From positions 16,523,861 through 16,587,860 of the forward strand of contig CM033105.1 of the NCBI GenBank assembly GCA_019321725.1: a stretch of DNA of 64,000 bases, written 5' to 3'. Positions 35,919 to 46,712 of this stretch are shown piece after piece. The position numbers and the translations under genes are program-made. Below the pieces are notes generated by a model. That model did not search any database. It was not told the DNA's origin and saw nothing but the letters and a program-made list of their open reading frames with translations. Source of the stretch: Paulownia fortunei (taxonomy: Eukaryota > Streptophyta > Magnoliopsida > Lamiales > Paulowniaceae). Every line of letters begins with the position of its first letter. Position 1 is the stretch's first letter.

Positions 35919-36235
35919 CTATCAAATTTCATCATTTTTATTCATTATTATCTTCTTATCTTCCTCTCAAATTTAATAGAGAGTTCTAAATACTTTTATA
36001 GTTTGACGATTTTATGATTTGTAGTGCAATTATCATAAGGTATAAAATTATTATATTTTGGGAGACGATTGTCATATTCCATAAGCACCAAGTGTGGGGC
36101 AATTTCGTTTTGAATAAAAAGAGTCAAACTCTTGCCTTGATTCTAGTTGTTATTCTGCCAAAATAATTTGAGCTATTTTGATATTATACCTATCAAATTC
36201 TCAATAATTTAACACGAAATTTTGTATAGTTCCAA

Positions 36236-37028
36236 ATGGCTACAACGTCGGCAACACCTGCTTTACCAACTCCAGCTCATGTAGAGAAATTGGAGAAGTT
36301 CACCAGAACTGATTTCAAAAGGTAGCAACAAAAAATGTTGTTCTACCTTATGACCTTGAACCTAATAAGGTTCTTGAGGGAGGATGCCCCCACTGTTGGG
36401 GAAGAGGAACGAGATTCTCAAAAGAGGGTAGCATTCGATGCATAGGGTCATAGTGACTTCCTATGTAGGAACTATATCCTAAATAGACTGGACAATATAT
36501 TGTATAATGTGTATAGTCCAGTGAAGACAACTAAAGAGCTGTGGGATTCACTAGAGAAAAAGTACAAGATAGAAGATGTTGGCTTGAAGAAATTCATAAT
36601 CAGCAAGTTTCTAGACTTCAATATGGTGGATTCCAAAACTGTGATAGATCAAGTCCAACAGCTGCGAATAATCTTGCATGACATATATGTTGAAGATACG
36701 TAGCTCAGTGAATCTTTCTAAATAGCTGCTATTATTGAGAAGCTGCTACTATTGTGGAAAGACTTCAAAAACTACCTAAAGCATAAGTGGAAGGAGATGT
36801 GACTTGATGATTTGATTGTCAAATTACGAATTGAAGAAGATAACCGCAAATCTGAAATTAAATTTGGTAAACTTGATAGAACCAAATGCTAGCAAGAAGA
36901 GGAAACACTCGGGTAATGGAAAGAAATAGGGAAAGGCAAAAAAGTTCAAAGGGAACTGCTACAACTGTGGCAAGCCAAAACACAAGGCTAAGGATTGTCG
37001 ACTTCCAAAGAAAGACAATCAGAACTAA
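36236..37028 (+). pseudogene. Copia gag remnant
   Basis: Starts ATGGCTACAACG. A UBN2-type Copia capsid can be followed: FTRTDFKR, then a TAG where tryptophan is expected; QQKMLFYLMTLNL; a second TAG after AFDA; then YNVYSPVKTTKELWDSLEKK (about 36500-36560) and KKFIISKFLDFNMVDSKTV. The nucleocapsid knuckle CYNCGKPKHKAKDC (C-x2-C-x4-H-x4-C) is intact near 36957-36998, and a stop follows at 37026. Further stops occur near 36701 and 36718. Several are consistent with C-to-T changes on one strand or the other. Non-functional. Confidence 0.8.
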
Positions 37029-38130
37029 GTGCATGTGGTTGAGAACAAAACAATACTAGTGGATATGACAGAGCTGGACCTGTCAGCTGTCGTGTTTGAA
37101 GCCAACTTGGTGGATAACCCGAGAGAGTGGTGGGTCGATACAGGTACAACACACCACATCTGCTCTGACAAAGAGATGTTTTCATCTTATATTCCAATCA
37201 ATGAAAAAAAGTTGTAAATGGGAAACTTTATAACTTCCAACTTAGTCGGTCTAGGCAAATTATTTTGAAGATGACCTCGAGCAAACAACTAACCCTTGTT
37301 GATGTGCTATATGTCCTAGGCATTCGTAAGAACTTGATGTCTGGCTCCTTATTAGTTAAAACTGGTTTTAGACTAGTGTTTGAGTCTGAAAAGTTTATAC
37401 TTACTAAAAATAGACAGTTCATAGGAAAGGGGTACTTAGAAAAATGACTGTTCAAGATGAATGTAATAAATGTATTTCGTAACTTTGAAAGCAATAAAGT
37501 TAAATTTTGTTTTACTTGATTGAGTATTCATATTTATGGCATGTTAGATTAGGACATGTTAATTTTAACACTTTGCAAAGATTAGTATATTTAAATTTCT
37601 TTATTTAAGTTTGATTCACAACATAAGTGTAAAATTTGTGTTGAGGCAAAAATGGCCAAAACACCATTCCATTCAGTGGAAAGAAGTACAACACCTCTAA
37701 AATTAATTCATAGTGATATATGTGACTTAAAATTTGTGCAAACTAGAGGTGTGAAAAAGTATTTTATTACTTTTATTGATGATTGCACAAGATATTATTA
37801 TGTGTATCTTTTGAAAAGTAAAGATGATGTCTTAAAAGCTTTTAAAAACTATAAGAATGAGGTTAAAAATCAACTTAGCAAATGAATAAAAATTCTTCGT
37901 AGTGATAAAGAGGGAGAATATATAGCTCCGTTTGAAGAATTTTGCTTAGAATCTGGCATTATTCATCAAATTACAGTTCTTTACTCACATCAATCAAACG
38001 ATGTAGCTGAACGTAAAAATCATACTATTAAGGAGATGATGAATGCTATGTTAATAAATTTTGGTTTACCTCAGAATTTGTGGGGGGAACTGTCCTCTCA
38101 ACAAACCATGTAAGAATGAAACTCCTTATG
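37029..38130 (+). pseudogene. Copia protease and integrase remnant
   Basis: The protease motif WWVDTGTTHHIC lies near 37128-37165, with the catalytic Asp retained. After a stop and frame changes the gag-pre-integrase region is recognisable from the HVRLGHVNF-like run near 37540-37570 and the [11 protein letters not shown] zinc cysteines near 37630-37660. The integrase core shows [11 protein letters not shown] with [17 protein letters not shown] (37700-37815), then LRSDKEGEY (about 37895-37920) and NDVAERKNHT (about 37998-38025), i.e. all three D-D-E positions, but a TGA interrupts at 37883-37885. The region after 38100 is degraded. Confidence 0.8.
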
Positions 38131-38384
38131 AGTTATGAAAATATCATAAGCTTTTCTACAAATATCTTAAAGTGTGGGGGTGCTTGGCAAAGGTAGAAAT
38201 ACCCAAAACAAAATAAATTAAAATTGGGCCTAAGACAATCGATTACATTTTTATTAGATATACAAATAACAATAGTGCATATCGATTTATTGTACACAAA
38301 TCAGCAATTCTCGATGTACATGAAGGTAAAATTATAGAATCAAGGAATGTTGTATTTTTTGAAGATGTATTTCCTTGCCAAGAA

Positions 38385-39902
38385 ATGAAAGAAGTTGGTG
38401 CTCGTAAAAGAACTTATGAAATTGCAAATGGTAATCATCAAAGTGATGAAGAACCAAGACACCGTAAAAAGACCAAAACAACTAAAACATTTGGTCCAGG
38501 TTTTCTAACTTATATGTTAGAAAATAAACCAAGGACAATCACTGAAGCATTGTCTAGACTAGAAGCTCCATTCTGGAAAGAAGCTATTAATAGTGAAATA
38601 GAATCCATTTTGCAAAATCAAATTCTGGAAAGAAGCTATTAACAGTGAAATAGAATCCATTTTGCAAAATCATACTTGGGAGTTAGTTGATCTCCTACCA
38701 GGAAGTAAGTCTTTATGATGTAAATGGATCCTTAAAAGGAAATATAAGGCTGATGGATCTATTAATAAGTACAAGGCTAAATTAGTAGCTAAAAGGTTCA
38801 AACAAAAAGAAGGTTTTGACTTCTTTGACACATATTCACCAGTGACAAGGATCATATCTATTAGAGTACTCATAGCAATTGCAATATTGCATAACCTTGA
38901 GATACATCAAATGGATGTGAAAACGGCTTTTCTAAATGGTGAATTAGAAGAAAAAATTTACATGGAACAACCCGAAGGGTTTGTTGCTCCCGGTCAAGAG
39001 AAAAAAGTGTGTAGATTAATTAAGTCATTATATGAACTTAAACAAGTACCAAAATAATGTCACGAGAAATTTAACAAAATAATGATGTCAAATGGATTCA
39101 AAATCAATGAATGTGATAAATGCATCTATATAACAGGCACACCAAACGCTTATGTCATTATCTGTCTATATGTAGACGATATGTTAATTATAGGCAGTAG
39201 TCATGATATAATCATAAATACTAAGAAAATGTTATATAAACATTTTGATATGAAAAATATGGGATTAACAGATGTCATATTGGGAATTAAGATTAATAAA
39301 ACATCTGAGGGGCTTGTTCTATCGCAGTCTCATTATGTTGAGACAATACTTAGAAAGTTTAATGCGTATGATACTTCTCCAGTAAAAACACTAGTAGACT
39401 TAAGTTTGCATTTAGCTAAAAACCATGGTGAACTCGTATGACAATTAGAATATTCTCGAATAATTGGCAGTTTGATGTATATTATAAACTGCACACGTCC
39501 GGATATTGCTTACTCAGTCAATAAGTTGAGTACGTTTACAAGTAATCCAGGCAATGACCATTGGAAAGCATTGATAAGAGTTCTTAAATACTTAAGATTC
39601 ACCTTAAATTATGGATTATATTATCCTAGATATCCAGTTGTACTGGAAGGGTACAATGATGCAAATTGGATATCTGATACAAAAGACTCAAAGTCTACTA
39701 GTGGTTATGTTTTTACCATTGGTGGTGGAGCTGTCATGGAAATCCTCTAAACAAACTTGTATAGCTCGATCCATAATGGAATCAGAGTTTATAGCTTTAG
39801 ATAAAGCTGGAGAAAAAACAGAATGACTTTGTAATTTTTTATAGGATATTCCTTGTTGGCTTAAGCTAGTGCCTGCAATTATTATACATTGTCTGAGTCA
39901 GG
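38385..39902 (+). pseudogene. Copia reverse transcriptase and RNase H remnant
   Basis: The region includes the pre-RT segment ITEALSRLEAPFWKEAINSE, a 52-bp tandem duplication that shifts the frame (38571-38672), FDFFDTYSPVTRI, MDVKTAFLNGELEEKIYMEQ (about 38910-38970) and the catalytic YVDDMLIIG (about 39169-39195). Connection and RNase H follow: [20 protein letters not shown], then [20 protein letters not shown], where the family normally has Asp-Ala-Asp-Trp. A one-base loss near 39737 shifts to [19 protein letters not shown] stop replaces one codon after QVPK and another after HGELV. Homology ceases around IIIHC. Confidence 0.85.
38571..38672 (+). repeat. 52-bp tandem duplication in Copia RT
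   Basis: ttctggaaagaagctattaa occurs at 38571 and 38623, each followed by the same sequence through tgcaaaatca, with one difference (tagtgaaa versus cagtgaaa). A period of 52 is not a multiple of three. Confidence 0.95.
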
Positions 39903-40213
39903 TTAAGGAGCTAGGATATACTGGCCTAAATCAAAACTTAGACCGAGTTGTCGAAAGTGTTCCTCCATTTCAAGATGGGTCTGCTCTTGCAGTTGACGTA
40001 GTCGGTCCTTCACAACCACCAACTACGCTAACACCATCTTTTGAAGATCATTCTGTACACTCAGCCCCTTCTCCTCTAGATGTTATCCCACAAGATCTCC
40101 TTAATGAACCTGCTGTCAATGTTGAAGATAGCAGCTATTCCCAGATGGGAAATCCAAATGATGAGGGTACTATTCTAAAGCCCCTCAATGTTTATGATTA
40201 TGGTGTAGAATAA
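39903..40213 (+). other. Orphan coding-like segment of unknown origin
   Basis: Directly after the Copia RNase H homology ends, about 100 codons stay open with a soluble, acidic, Ser/Pro-rich translation unlike retrotransposon proteins (for example VKELGYTGLNQNLDRVVESV and SYSQMGNPNDEGTILKPLNV), ending at a stop at 40211-40213. The boundary reads ctgagtcag-gttaagg, which looks like a splice acceptor, and a second acceptor-like tatctttccag occurs near 40301. Composition is less A+T-rich than its surroundings. It could be an exon of a host gene interrupted or captured by the elements, or an unrelated tail of an element. I do not recognise the family. Confidence 0.35.
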
Positions 40214-40459
40214 CTTTGTGAATCTTAACCTTATAATAATTTTTCAATAATAATATTATTATTTCACCTTTATCGCCTTCTTTAAGTTCTGCTTTATCTT
40301 TCCAGCACCTGCAACCTTACAAGTAATTTTTCAATAATGAACAATAAATCAAACAAGTATATCTTATTCAAGGTTTACATCTCTCATTCTCAGGTAGTTT
40401 TGGTTTTGTAATCGAGCTATGTGTGACCTATTAAAGGTATTTTTGCTTATTTCTAAAAT

Positions 40460-40690
40460 TGCATAAAAATAGATGATCCAACTCAGCTAGTCTTGCCTTA
40501 GGATTTTTTCTGAATCATTCCCCATGGAGGTCGGCCTTCGCGAACTCTCCAAGGAACCTAAGGAGGTTTTCACCTTAGCTGGCATGACCTTAGGATTTTT
40601 TTTGAATCATTCCCCAAGGGTCGGTTTATGCGAACCCTCCAAGGAACCTAAGGAGGTCCAGCTCAGTTAGCCTTGCCTTAGGATTTTTTT
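40460..40690. repeat. Three-copy repeat 3' of Tat integrase
   Basis: A unit of about 90 bases recurs with ctcagctagtcttgccttag, then gattttttctgaatcattcc, then cgaaccctccaaggaaccta and aggaggt. Copies of the cttaggatttttt anchor sit near 40497, 40588 and 40677. Tat elements often carry such tandem tracts between pol and the 3' LTR. Confidence 0.8.
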
Positions 40691-41047
40691 CTCTTCCCAT
40701 TTATACAATGGTTCAAGAATTCATTTCATTTTATTTATAAAAAAAAAGATATACATAGAATTTCTTCAAGTGGCAAACATTCCATGGCCTTGGTATCTTC
40801 TTTCCCTACACATCCTTTAACTCATATGCGCTTCTAGCTATTACTTTAGTTTTCTTGTAGGGGCCTTCCCAATTTACCTCTAACTTGCTAGTTTGTTTCA
40901 AGGTATCTGCTCGCCGTAGCACCAAATCCTCAACCTAAAAATTTCTTTTCTTGACCTTCCAAGAGTACCCTGCCCGAATCTTACTTTTGTATATTTCTAT
41001 CCGAATATACACCCTTTTTTTTTCATCGATCTAGTCCAATGCTTCCC

Positions 41048-41990
41048 TCATGAGCTCATTGTTTTGTTTCTCATCAAAGCTTTGAATTTGGTGCGTTTCA
41101 TCCCAATCTCAATAGGTATAATAGTTTCTGCTCCATATCTTAAACTGAATGGAGTTTCTCTAGTTGCAGTTCTTGGCGTTGAACGATATGCCCATAGAAC
41201 TGAGTGCAGCTCATCCACCCAACCACCTCGAGCTCTGTCCAACCTGATTTTGATCCTTTGTAAAATTATCTGATTGGTTACCTCAACTTGCCCATTGGCT
41301 TGAGGATGAGCTACTGAGGTAAAGTGTTGGTTGATTTTCATTTCAGTTCACCAGCTCTGGACTTTCTTCCCTTGGAACTGGGTACCATTATCCAGTATTA
41401 GGTCGCGTGGTATCCTATATCTACATACACTATGTTCCCCCATAGAAACTTTATGACTTGTGACTCTGTAATCTTAGCTACGGGCTCAGCTTCTACCATT
41501 GTACTGGAATAATCTACTGCCACTATCAAGAATTTTCTTTGCCCTGATGCTAGGGGGAAAGGTGCAGCAATACTAATTCCCCATTTAGAGAATAGACATG
41601 GTAAGCTCATGACTTTTAGTTCCTCTGCTGGCTTATGTATCAAGAGAGTGTGTTTCTGTTATTTTTCATAGGTTTTGACCAGATGCCCCACATCTTCCTT
41701 TAGCGAAGGCCAGAAGTACCCAGCTCTTGTTGCCTTAGAAGCCAATACGCAACCTCCACCATGACCTCCGTATCCTCCCTCATGAATTTCTCATAGTACA
41801 TAGGCTCTTTTTTCTTGTGATAAACATCTCAAGTATGGTGTGATAAAAGTTTGTTTATACAACAAACCATCTTGTAGCTCGTGCTTGAAATCAAGCTACT
41901 TATCTTTTATTCTGGGGTAGTTTTCCTTCTTGTAGATATTCCAATACACCTGATCTCCAATCCTCTTTCTTTTCCACTAAGGCCACTTCC
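41048..41990 (-). pseudogene. Tat integrase remnant
   Basis: The upstream zinc region is poorly preserved. The core begins with HKPAEELKVMSLPCLFSKWG and FLIVAVDYSSTMVEAEPVA (first Asp retained, about 41530), becomes degraded around the second Asp, and resumes with FTSVAHPQANGQVEVTNQII (third acidic residue at the E of NGQVE, about 41290). The C-terminal part shows ELHSVLWAYRSTPRTATRET and PFSLRYGAE. There are stops near 41342 and 41397, so it cannot encode an active enzyme. Confidence 0.8.
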
Positions 41991-42151
41991 ATCCTCATAT
42001 TGTGCTGATGGGTTGTTAATAATGTGATTTTTTTGGTCTTGCAGTCAGTGGTAGAACTTACAATTTTAGAAAGATAATCAGATTTGGAATTTTTAGCTCA
42101 CGGTATATGACTTAACTTAATCATTGCAAATTATTATTTCAACTAAGATAT

Positions 42152-42424
42152 CTACTCAACGTAATTTTTCATCATTTCTTCTTTGGTCAAGAATTCTCCC
42201 CTAACTTGTTGCATGACTAACCTTGAATCGGAGTATACATTTAAGTGTCTTACTCTGAGGTTGAGAGCTAACTTCAATCCTCTCACTAGTGCTCTATATT
42301 CGGTTTCATTTTTTGACATTTTGAACTCAACCTTTATAGCAATTTCTAACTCTTCCCCCTCTGGATTGGTTAATACTATACCTGCCCCACAACCTATTAT
42401 GGCAGCTGAACCATCCACATGCAA
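42152..42424 (-). pseudogene. Second (plant-type) RNase H of Tat element
   Basis: The translation holds HVDGSAAIIGCGAGIVLTNP with the first Asp, NETEYRALVRGLKLAL with the Glu, and LNVYSDSRLVMQQVRGEF with the next Asp. This is the archaeal/plant RNase H type that follows the ordinary RT-linked RNase H in Tat elements. The frame is open here but isolated by stops on both sides. Confidence 0.8.
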
Positions 42425-42591
42425 TAACCATGTCCTAGGCTTTCATTAGTCGGTGTCATTTTCTACAAAAAATCTGCCAATGCCTGCATTTTGATAGTTA
42501 TTCTAGGCTGGTAATCTATATCATATTCGTTCATCTCTACTGGCCACTTAACCATCTAACCTGAAGTTTTTGGTTTACTCAGCACCTGTCT

Positions 42592-42798
42592 TTATGGTAG
42601 ATTAGTCTGAACCACTATTTTGTGTGATAGGAAGTATGGCCTAAGTCGCCTGGTAGTTGTTACTAATGCTAATCCCCATTTCTCTATCTCTGAATACTTA
42701 GCTTCAGCCCCTCTCAGCAACTTGCTTACATAGTAAATAGGTTTCTGCTGAGCTCTTTCTTTTTTAAACAGCACTGAACTAATGGCCAATTCTCCCAC
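42592..42798 (-). pseudogene. RT-linked RNase H of Tat element
   Basis: The segment reads AISSVLFKKERAQQKPIYYV, then SKLLRGAEAKYSEIEKWGLA and RRLRPYFLSHKIVVQT, the standard gypsy RNase H order after the RT thumb. The N-terminal Asp-bearing strand lies in a different, broken frame to the right. Confidence 0.75.
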
Positions 42799-42898
42799 AG
42801 ATTGATAGACATACAGTGTTTCATCATATACAGGTTTGGTTAACCAAGGCAGCTTAGCTAGGAAGTTCTTTAATTCATCAAAAGTTTTCTGACATTTA

Positions 42899-43640
42899 TT
42901 AGTCTATTCAAACATGTTAACCTTTCTCAAGACTTTCAAAAAAGACAAACTTCTTTCTGTTGATCTGGAAATGAAATGACTTAAGGTCGCTATCCTACCA
43001 GTAAACTGCTGAACTTTATTGATACTATTTGGATGAGCGATACTCATCTTTGTTACCATATAGCCTAGAAATTTTCCAGAACTGACCCTAAAAGCACATT
43101 TAGAAGGATTGATTTTCATACCATAACTCCTAAGGACTACAAAGGCTTTTGCCAAGTCAGCGATATGAGCTTCAACCTTTACACTTTTTATCGACATATC
43201 ATCCATATATACTTCTATATTTTGCCCGAGTTGTTCTTTGAACATTCTATCTACCAACTTCTAATAGTAGCCCTTGCATTTTTCAGTCCAAAAGGTATAA
43301 TCACATAATAATAAGTTCCCATAGAAGTTATAAAACTTACTTTCTTATGATTTTCAGGTACCAACATGATTTGGTGGTATCCCTGTGAAGTATCCATCAT
43401 ACTTAATAGCTCACACCTTGAGGTAGAGTCAACTAACTGGTCTATCCGTGGTAACGAGTAACGATCTTCAAGACATACTTTATTTAAATCTCAGAAATCG
43501 ATGCACATTCTCCATTTTCCTTCTACTTTTGGGACAAAGATAACATTTTTTGGGAATTAGATCTCTCTAATATGTCTAGCCTTGAGTAATTTCTCTATCT
43601 CCTTCTAAATAATCTTATTCTTCTTTAGACCGAAATATCT
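42899..43640 (-). pseudogene. Tat reverse transcriptase remnant
   Basis: Reading the minus strand from the right: an IEKLLKARHIREI-like run, PKVEGKWRMCIDF, YSLPRIDQLVDSTS, then the frame breaks near 43260. It continues with MVDRMFKEQLGQNIEVYMDD (YMDD, both catalytic Asp present), SIKSVKVEAHIADLAKAFVV, NPSKCAFRVSSGKFLGYMV and NKVQQFTGRIATLSHFISRS. Stops and a frameshift make it inactive. Confidence 0.8.
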
Positions 43641-43957
43641 ATTCTTTTGTTTAATAGATTTGCATGTTGGGTCGACATTGAGATGATATACTGCCACACC
43701 TGGATCAATTCTTTTCAGGTCACGCACAGTCCATGCGAAGATGTCAACATTATCTCTCAATTACTGAGTCACTCTAGACTCAGCTACGTGCCTATCCTAG
43801 TAGTTTTTGTCATATCTTCTGGCACTAGTTGTATATTGACTAATTCCTTATTTGGCTACACGTGCTCCTGCTCAGTCGAAGGCCCTTCCACCCTATTTCT
43901 TTTTAAAAAATTTAGTAGGGGCTCATCTTCTATATTTTATTCCTTTTTATCTTTTTT

Positions 43958-44410
43958 CTAATTGATTTTCCTGACAGCTTCCACATAATATTTTCTATTC
44001 GAGTGTTGATCCCCTCCCACTTCTCCTATCCCCTCATCCACAGGGAATTTTAATTTTATATGAAAAATGGACACCACTGCTTGGAAGGTGTTGAGTGAGA
44101 GTCTTCCCAAGATGATATTATACGCAGAAAAAGAGTCCACCACCAAAAATTTAACCACCCTAGTTTTACGCTTGGGCTCAGTCCCTAAGGACATTGGTAA
44201 GATGACTTGACCCATGGGATCTACCATTTCCCTTCCAAAACTAAACAAGGTCGTTTTTACTAGCTGCAATGCTATTTCTAGATTCATCTTTTTATACGCT
44301 TCATAGAACAAGACATCAACTGAGCTACCTGTGTCAACCATTACTCTAGCCATGTCAAAGTTAGTCATGGTTGTAGTGATAAATAGTGTGTCATTATGTG
44401 GTGCATGCAA
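43958..44410 (-). pseudogene. Tat aspartic protease remnant
   Basis: A 150-codon open stretch with VMVDTGSSVDVLFYEAYKKM (DTGSS active site intact), DPMGQVILPMSLGTEPKRKT and SAYNIILGRLSLNTFQAVVS (the flap-distal ILGR motif). It is the best-preserved part of this element. The same protease, more decayed, recurs at 63330-63700 in the plus-strand copy. Confidence 0.8.
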
Positions 44411-44599
44411 TCATCTTACATCATGGGGTCTGAATTGAATTGTAGGTCTTTCGTTACTCTTATGGATCTCTCATCTTGCATCTTCTGGGCTAGGTCGGGT
44501 ATACATTTTCCTAACTCGATTGGAGTCCCCATTTGTAGGGCCCCCTACTATCATCTAGATAAAATCTTGGAGCCTAGGGATGATTTTCTCCAGGTGTTG

Positions 44600-45870
44600 C
44601 CACTGCTCTTCCCTCTTTAGTATCCATTTCTATCTAGGTAGGTCGAGCCTTTTGTCCATTCAGCTATTTCTTTCTCATCATCCTCCTTAACCCAATCATC
44701 TAGCTACCCCTTTCTTACCATCCTCTTTATTTCATCTTTTAAATGCCGACACTCCTCTTTTGTATGCCTATATTCATTATGAAAAGTGAAGAATAGATTG
44801 GATTTAGGCTTGGTTGGTGTTGAAGAGTGATTATAAGGCCATCTTAACCTCTTTTGTTTTACAATAGCCATCAAGATATGCGCCCTAGGTGCTACCAGGG
44901 GAATGAATTGCTTGGGTTCCCCAGGCGCAAATAAAAGAGGTCGTTCATTCTATTTTAATTTTCTAACAAATCCTCCAACTTCTTTACCAGATTCTCTCAT
45001 GTTTTTTTTTTGTCTCATCCTTCTTCTCTTTTCATCCACTGAGCTTCTTCCATATTAATATATTTCTCAACCCGTGCTAGTAGGTCATAAAAAATTTTGG
45101 TTGATTTCTTAGCCAATGATCTAAAATATTCTCCATCCTGCAAACCTTGGGCCAGGGTATTAGAAAGTACCTCTTGAGTAGCTGAAGATATTTCTAAAGC
45201 AGCAACTGTAAATATTTTTATATAGCTTCGTAGGGCCTCATTGTCTTTTTGTTTTATATTGAACAAAGTTAGGGATATTTTTTGGTGTTTCCAAGAACTA
45301 GCAAATTGGTGTAAAAAGACAGAGCTAAACTCATCAAAAGAGTTGATTGAGTTGGGGGGTAACTGGTTGAACCGTTGTTGGGCTGACTTGGACAGGGTTG
45401 TAAAAAATACCCAATACTTAACCCCATCGGAATATCTGTACTAGAGAGCTGAATTTTTGAACCTACACAAATGTTTCTATGGGTCAATAGTACCATCATA
45501 CTCATAGTTCAATGACCTGAAGTTCGCTAGTAGGTCATCCATCATTATTTTCATAACCATATTCTTTCCTGTTATTTTCATCTTCATCTCTTTCAGCTCA
45601 TTATGTAAATCCTCTAGCTTTTTCGATACATCTAGTTTTTTTATTAGTATTTTACTCTGGCATTCTCTTGTATGACTCTTTTTTGGCCTTTTGGGGCAGA
45701 GTTACTTTTCTGGTACCTCTGGTGGTGGATTAGTCTCTCTCCTCCTCAAGGCTGCATCCATCGCGGTAGTGATCAAACTTGCTAACTACTATATAGTAAG
45801 CTGGCTGGCATTTCCTACTCCAAATTCTAGAGCCAAATTTACGCGAGGTGTTTCCATGGTTCGGTAGTGG
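44600..45870 (-). pseudogene. Tat gag remnant
   Basis: The start region METPRVNLALEFGVGNASQL lies near 45857. A middle part (45015-45266) gives KQKDNEALRSYIKIFTVAAL and LSNTLAQGLQDGEYFRSLAK, the conserved Tat capsid. The zinc-like region near 44700-44790 reads TFHNEYRHTKEECRHLKDEI, lacking the first Cys that is still present in the plus-strand copy (FCTFHNEYGHITEEC). Several stops and frame changes are present. Confidence 0.7.
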
Positions 45871-46020
45871 AACTCTAGGTGTTACTGGTGGTGGGCTATC
45901 ATTTTCTCCTCAATCCTGGACTTCCGGGCCATGATTACCCCAGATAATTGGTGGTGGAGTTTCATTAGATGTTTCTTTGCCTAGGATTCTTTTTCCTGCT
46001 TCACACAGACGGTGCTAACT

Positions 46021-46712
46021 TGTTATGCACCGATTAATGAAGGTGCACCCCAAGTAATAATCTACTACTTTTTCTTTCCTTCTTCTTGTTGGATCACCTA
46101 CACAAGATGCTGGAGTGACCCGGTGTAAGAACTCTGACACTCAAGTTAGTGGATATTTCCGCATAGAAGATGAAAACAAGTAGAAATATATATATCTAAG
46201 GTATGAAAAAGTATAACCTGTAATATGAAATGAATTCCCTCATATATAGATACCAAACAAGGGCAAAAAAGAAATTTTAAATCTCAATTTGTTGTAACAG
46301 ATTACTAAACACGTATCCATATTTTCTGATTTATGCTAGAAAAGATTCCCTGTCCTTTTTTTACCATAACTATTTCATCCTAATTTTCTATATGAACCTG
46401 CCTGACCTGGAGGTCTGTAGGTTCTCCGATGCTAGATACATCTCCTGCAATATGCTTACAAGTCATGCCACTTTCACGGTTCGCACACTGGGCTAACACA
46501 TCTAATTACTGAGTTTCCACACAATAGATGGTAGCTTTTCCTATTAACCCATACCCTAAGCCTTATATCTCGAGCTGTATAATCCGACCTAACCTATATC
46601 ACTTTAGCATTTTACTTATAGCCCGAGCTACATCGCTAGCCTGACCTATGTCACACTAGTCTTTTACTCATAACTTGAGCTATACAGGTCCGTACTGACC
46701 TATGCCACATCA
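46021..46712 (-). repeat. Tat 5' LTR (692 bp)
   Basis: On the minus strand it runs from tgatgtggcataggtcagta to ggtgcataaca, TG to CA, and aligns throughout with 54406-55064. Its first 160 bases consist of three diverged 54-bp units. A TATA-like tatctatatatgag lies near 46237-46250. The primer-site region agttagcaccgtctgtgtg follows directly at about 46002-46020. Confidence 0.8.

Larger units (their letters stand above)
35253..36160 (+). repeat. Copia 5' LTR (approximate limits)
   Basis: Begins near ttgggaatgtgaaaagtcac and probably ends at ttattctgcca. It contains a three-copy 71-bp repeat in the U3 part (35653-35865) and a TATA box (tataaataga, near 35909). No partner LTR exists in the window, so both ends are estimates from sequence style. 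Confidence 0.5.
35253..39902 (+). mobile_element. Decayed Ty1/Copia LTR retrotransposon, 3' truncated
   Basis: Order on the plus strand: 5' LTR (about 35253-36160), gag from ATG 36236, CCHC knuckle, protease (DTGTT), integrase, reverse transcriptase (YVDDM) and RNase H. This Gag-PR-INT-RT-RH order is diagnostic of Copia. The RNase H stops abruptly around 39900 and no 3' LTR follows, so the element is truncated. Multiple stops, a 52-bp duplication and small indels make it inactive. The primer-binding site next to the LTR is not clear (aataatttgagctatttt), perhaps deleted. Confidence 0.85.
40440..46712 (-). mobile_element. Ty3/gypsy element of the Tat lineage, decayed (3' LTR missing)
   Basis: On the minus strand the order is 5' LTR (46712-46021), primer site, gag, protease, reverse transcriptase, RNase H, a second plant-type RNase H and integrase, followed by a tandem-repeat tract. 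Two RNase H domains between RT and INT are the hallmark of the Tat group (Ogre, Retand and relatives). The left end is approximate because no 3' LTR resembling 46021-46712 is present before the orphan segment. Every coding domain is broken by stops or frameshifts. Confidence 0.85.

Noticed and set aside
40021..40213. Orphan segment as a tail of the Copia RNase H
   Set aside because: Copia RNase H continues with a conserved SAI-GRA-type sequence after the HCDSQ motif; nothing like it is visible here, so continuity is not supported.
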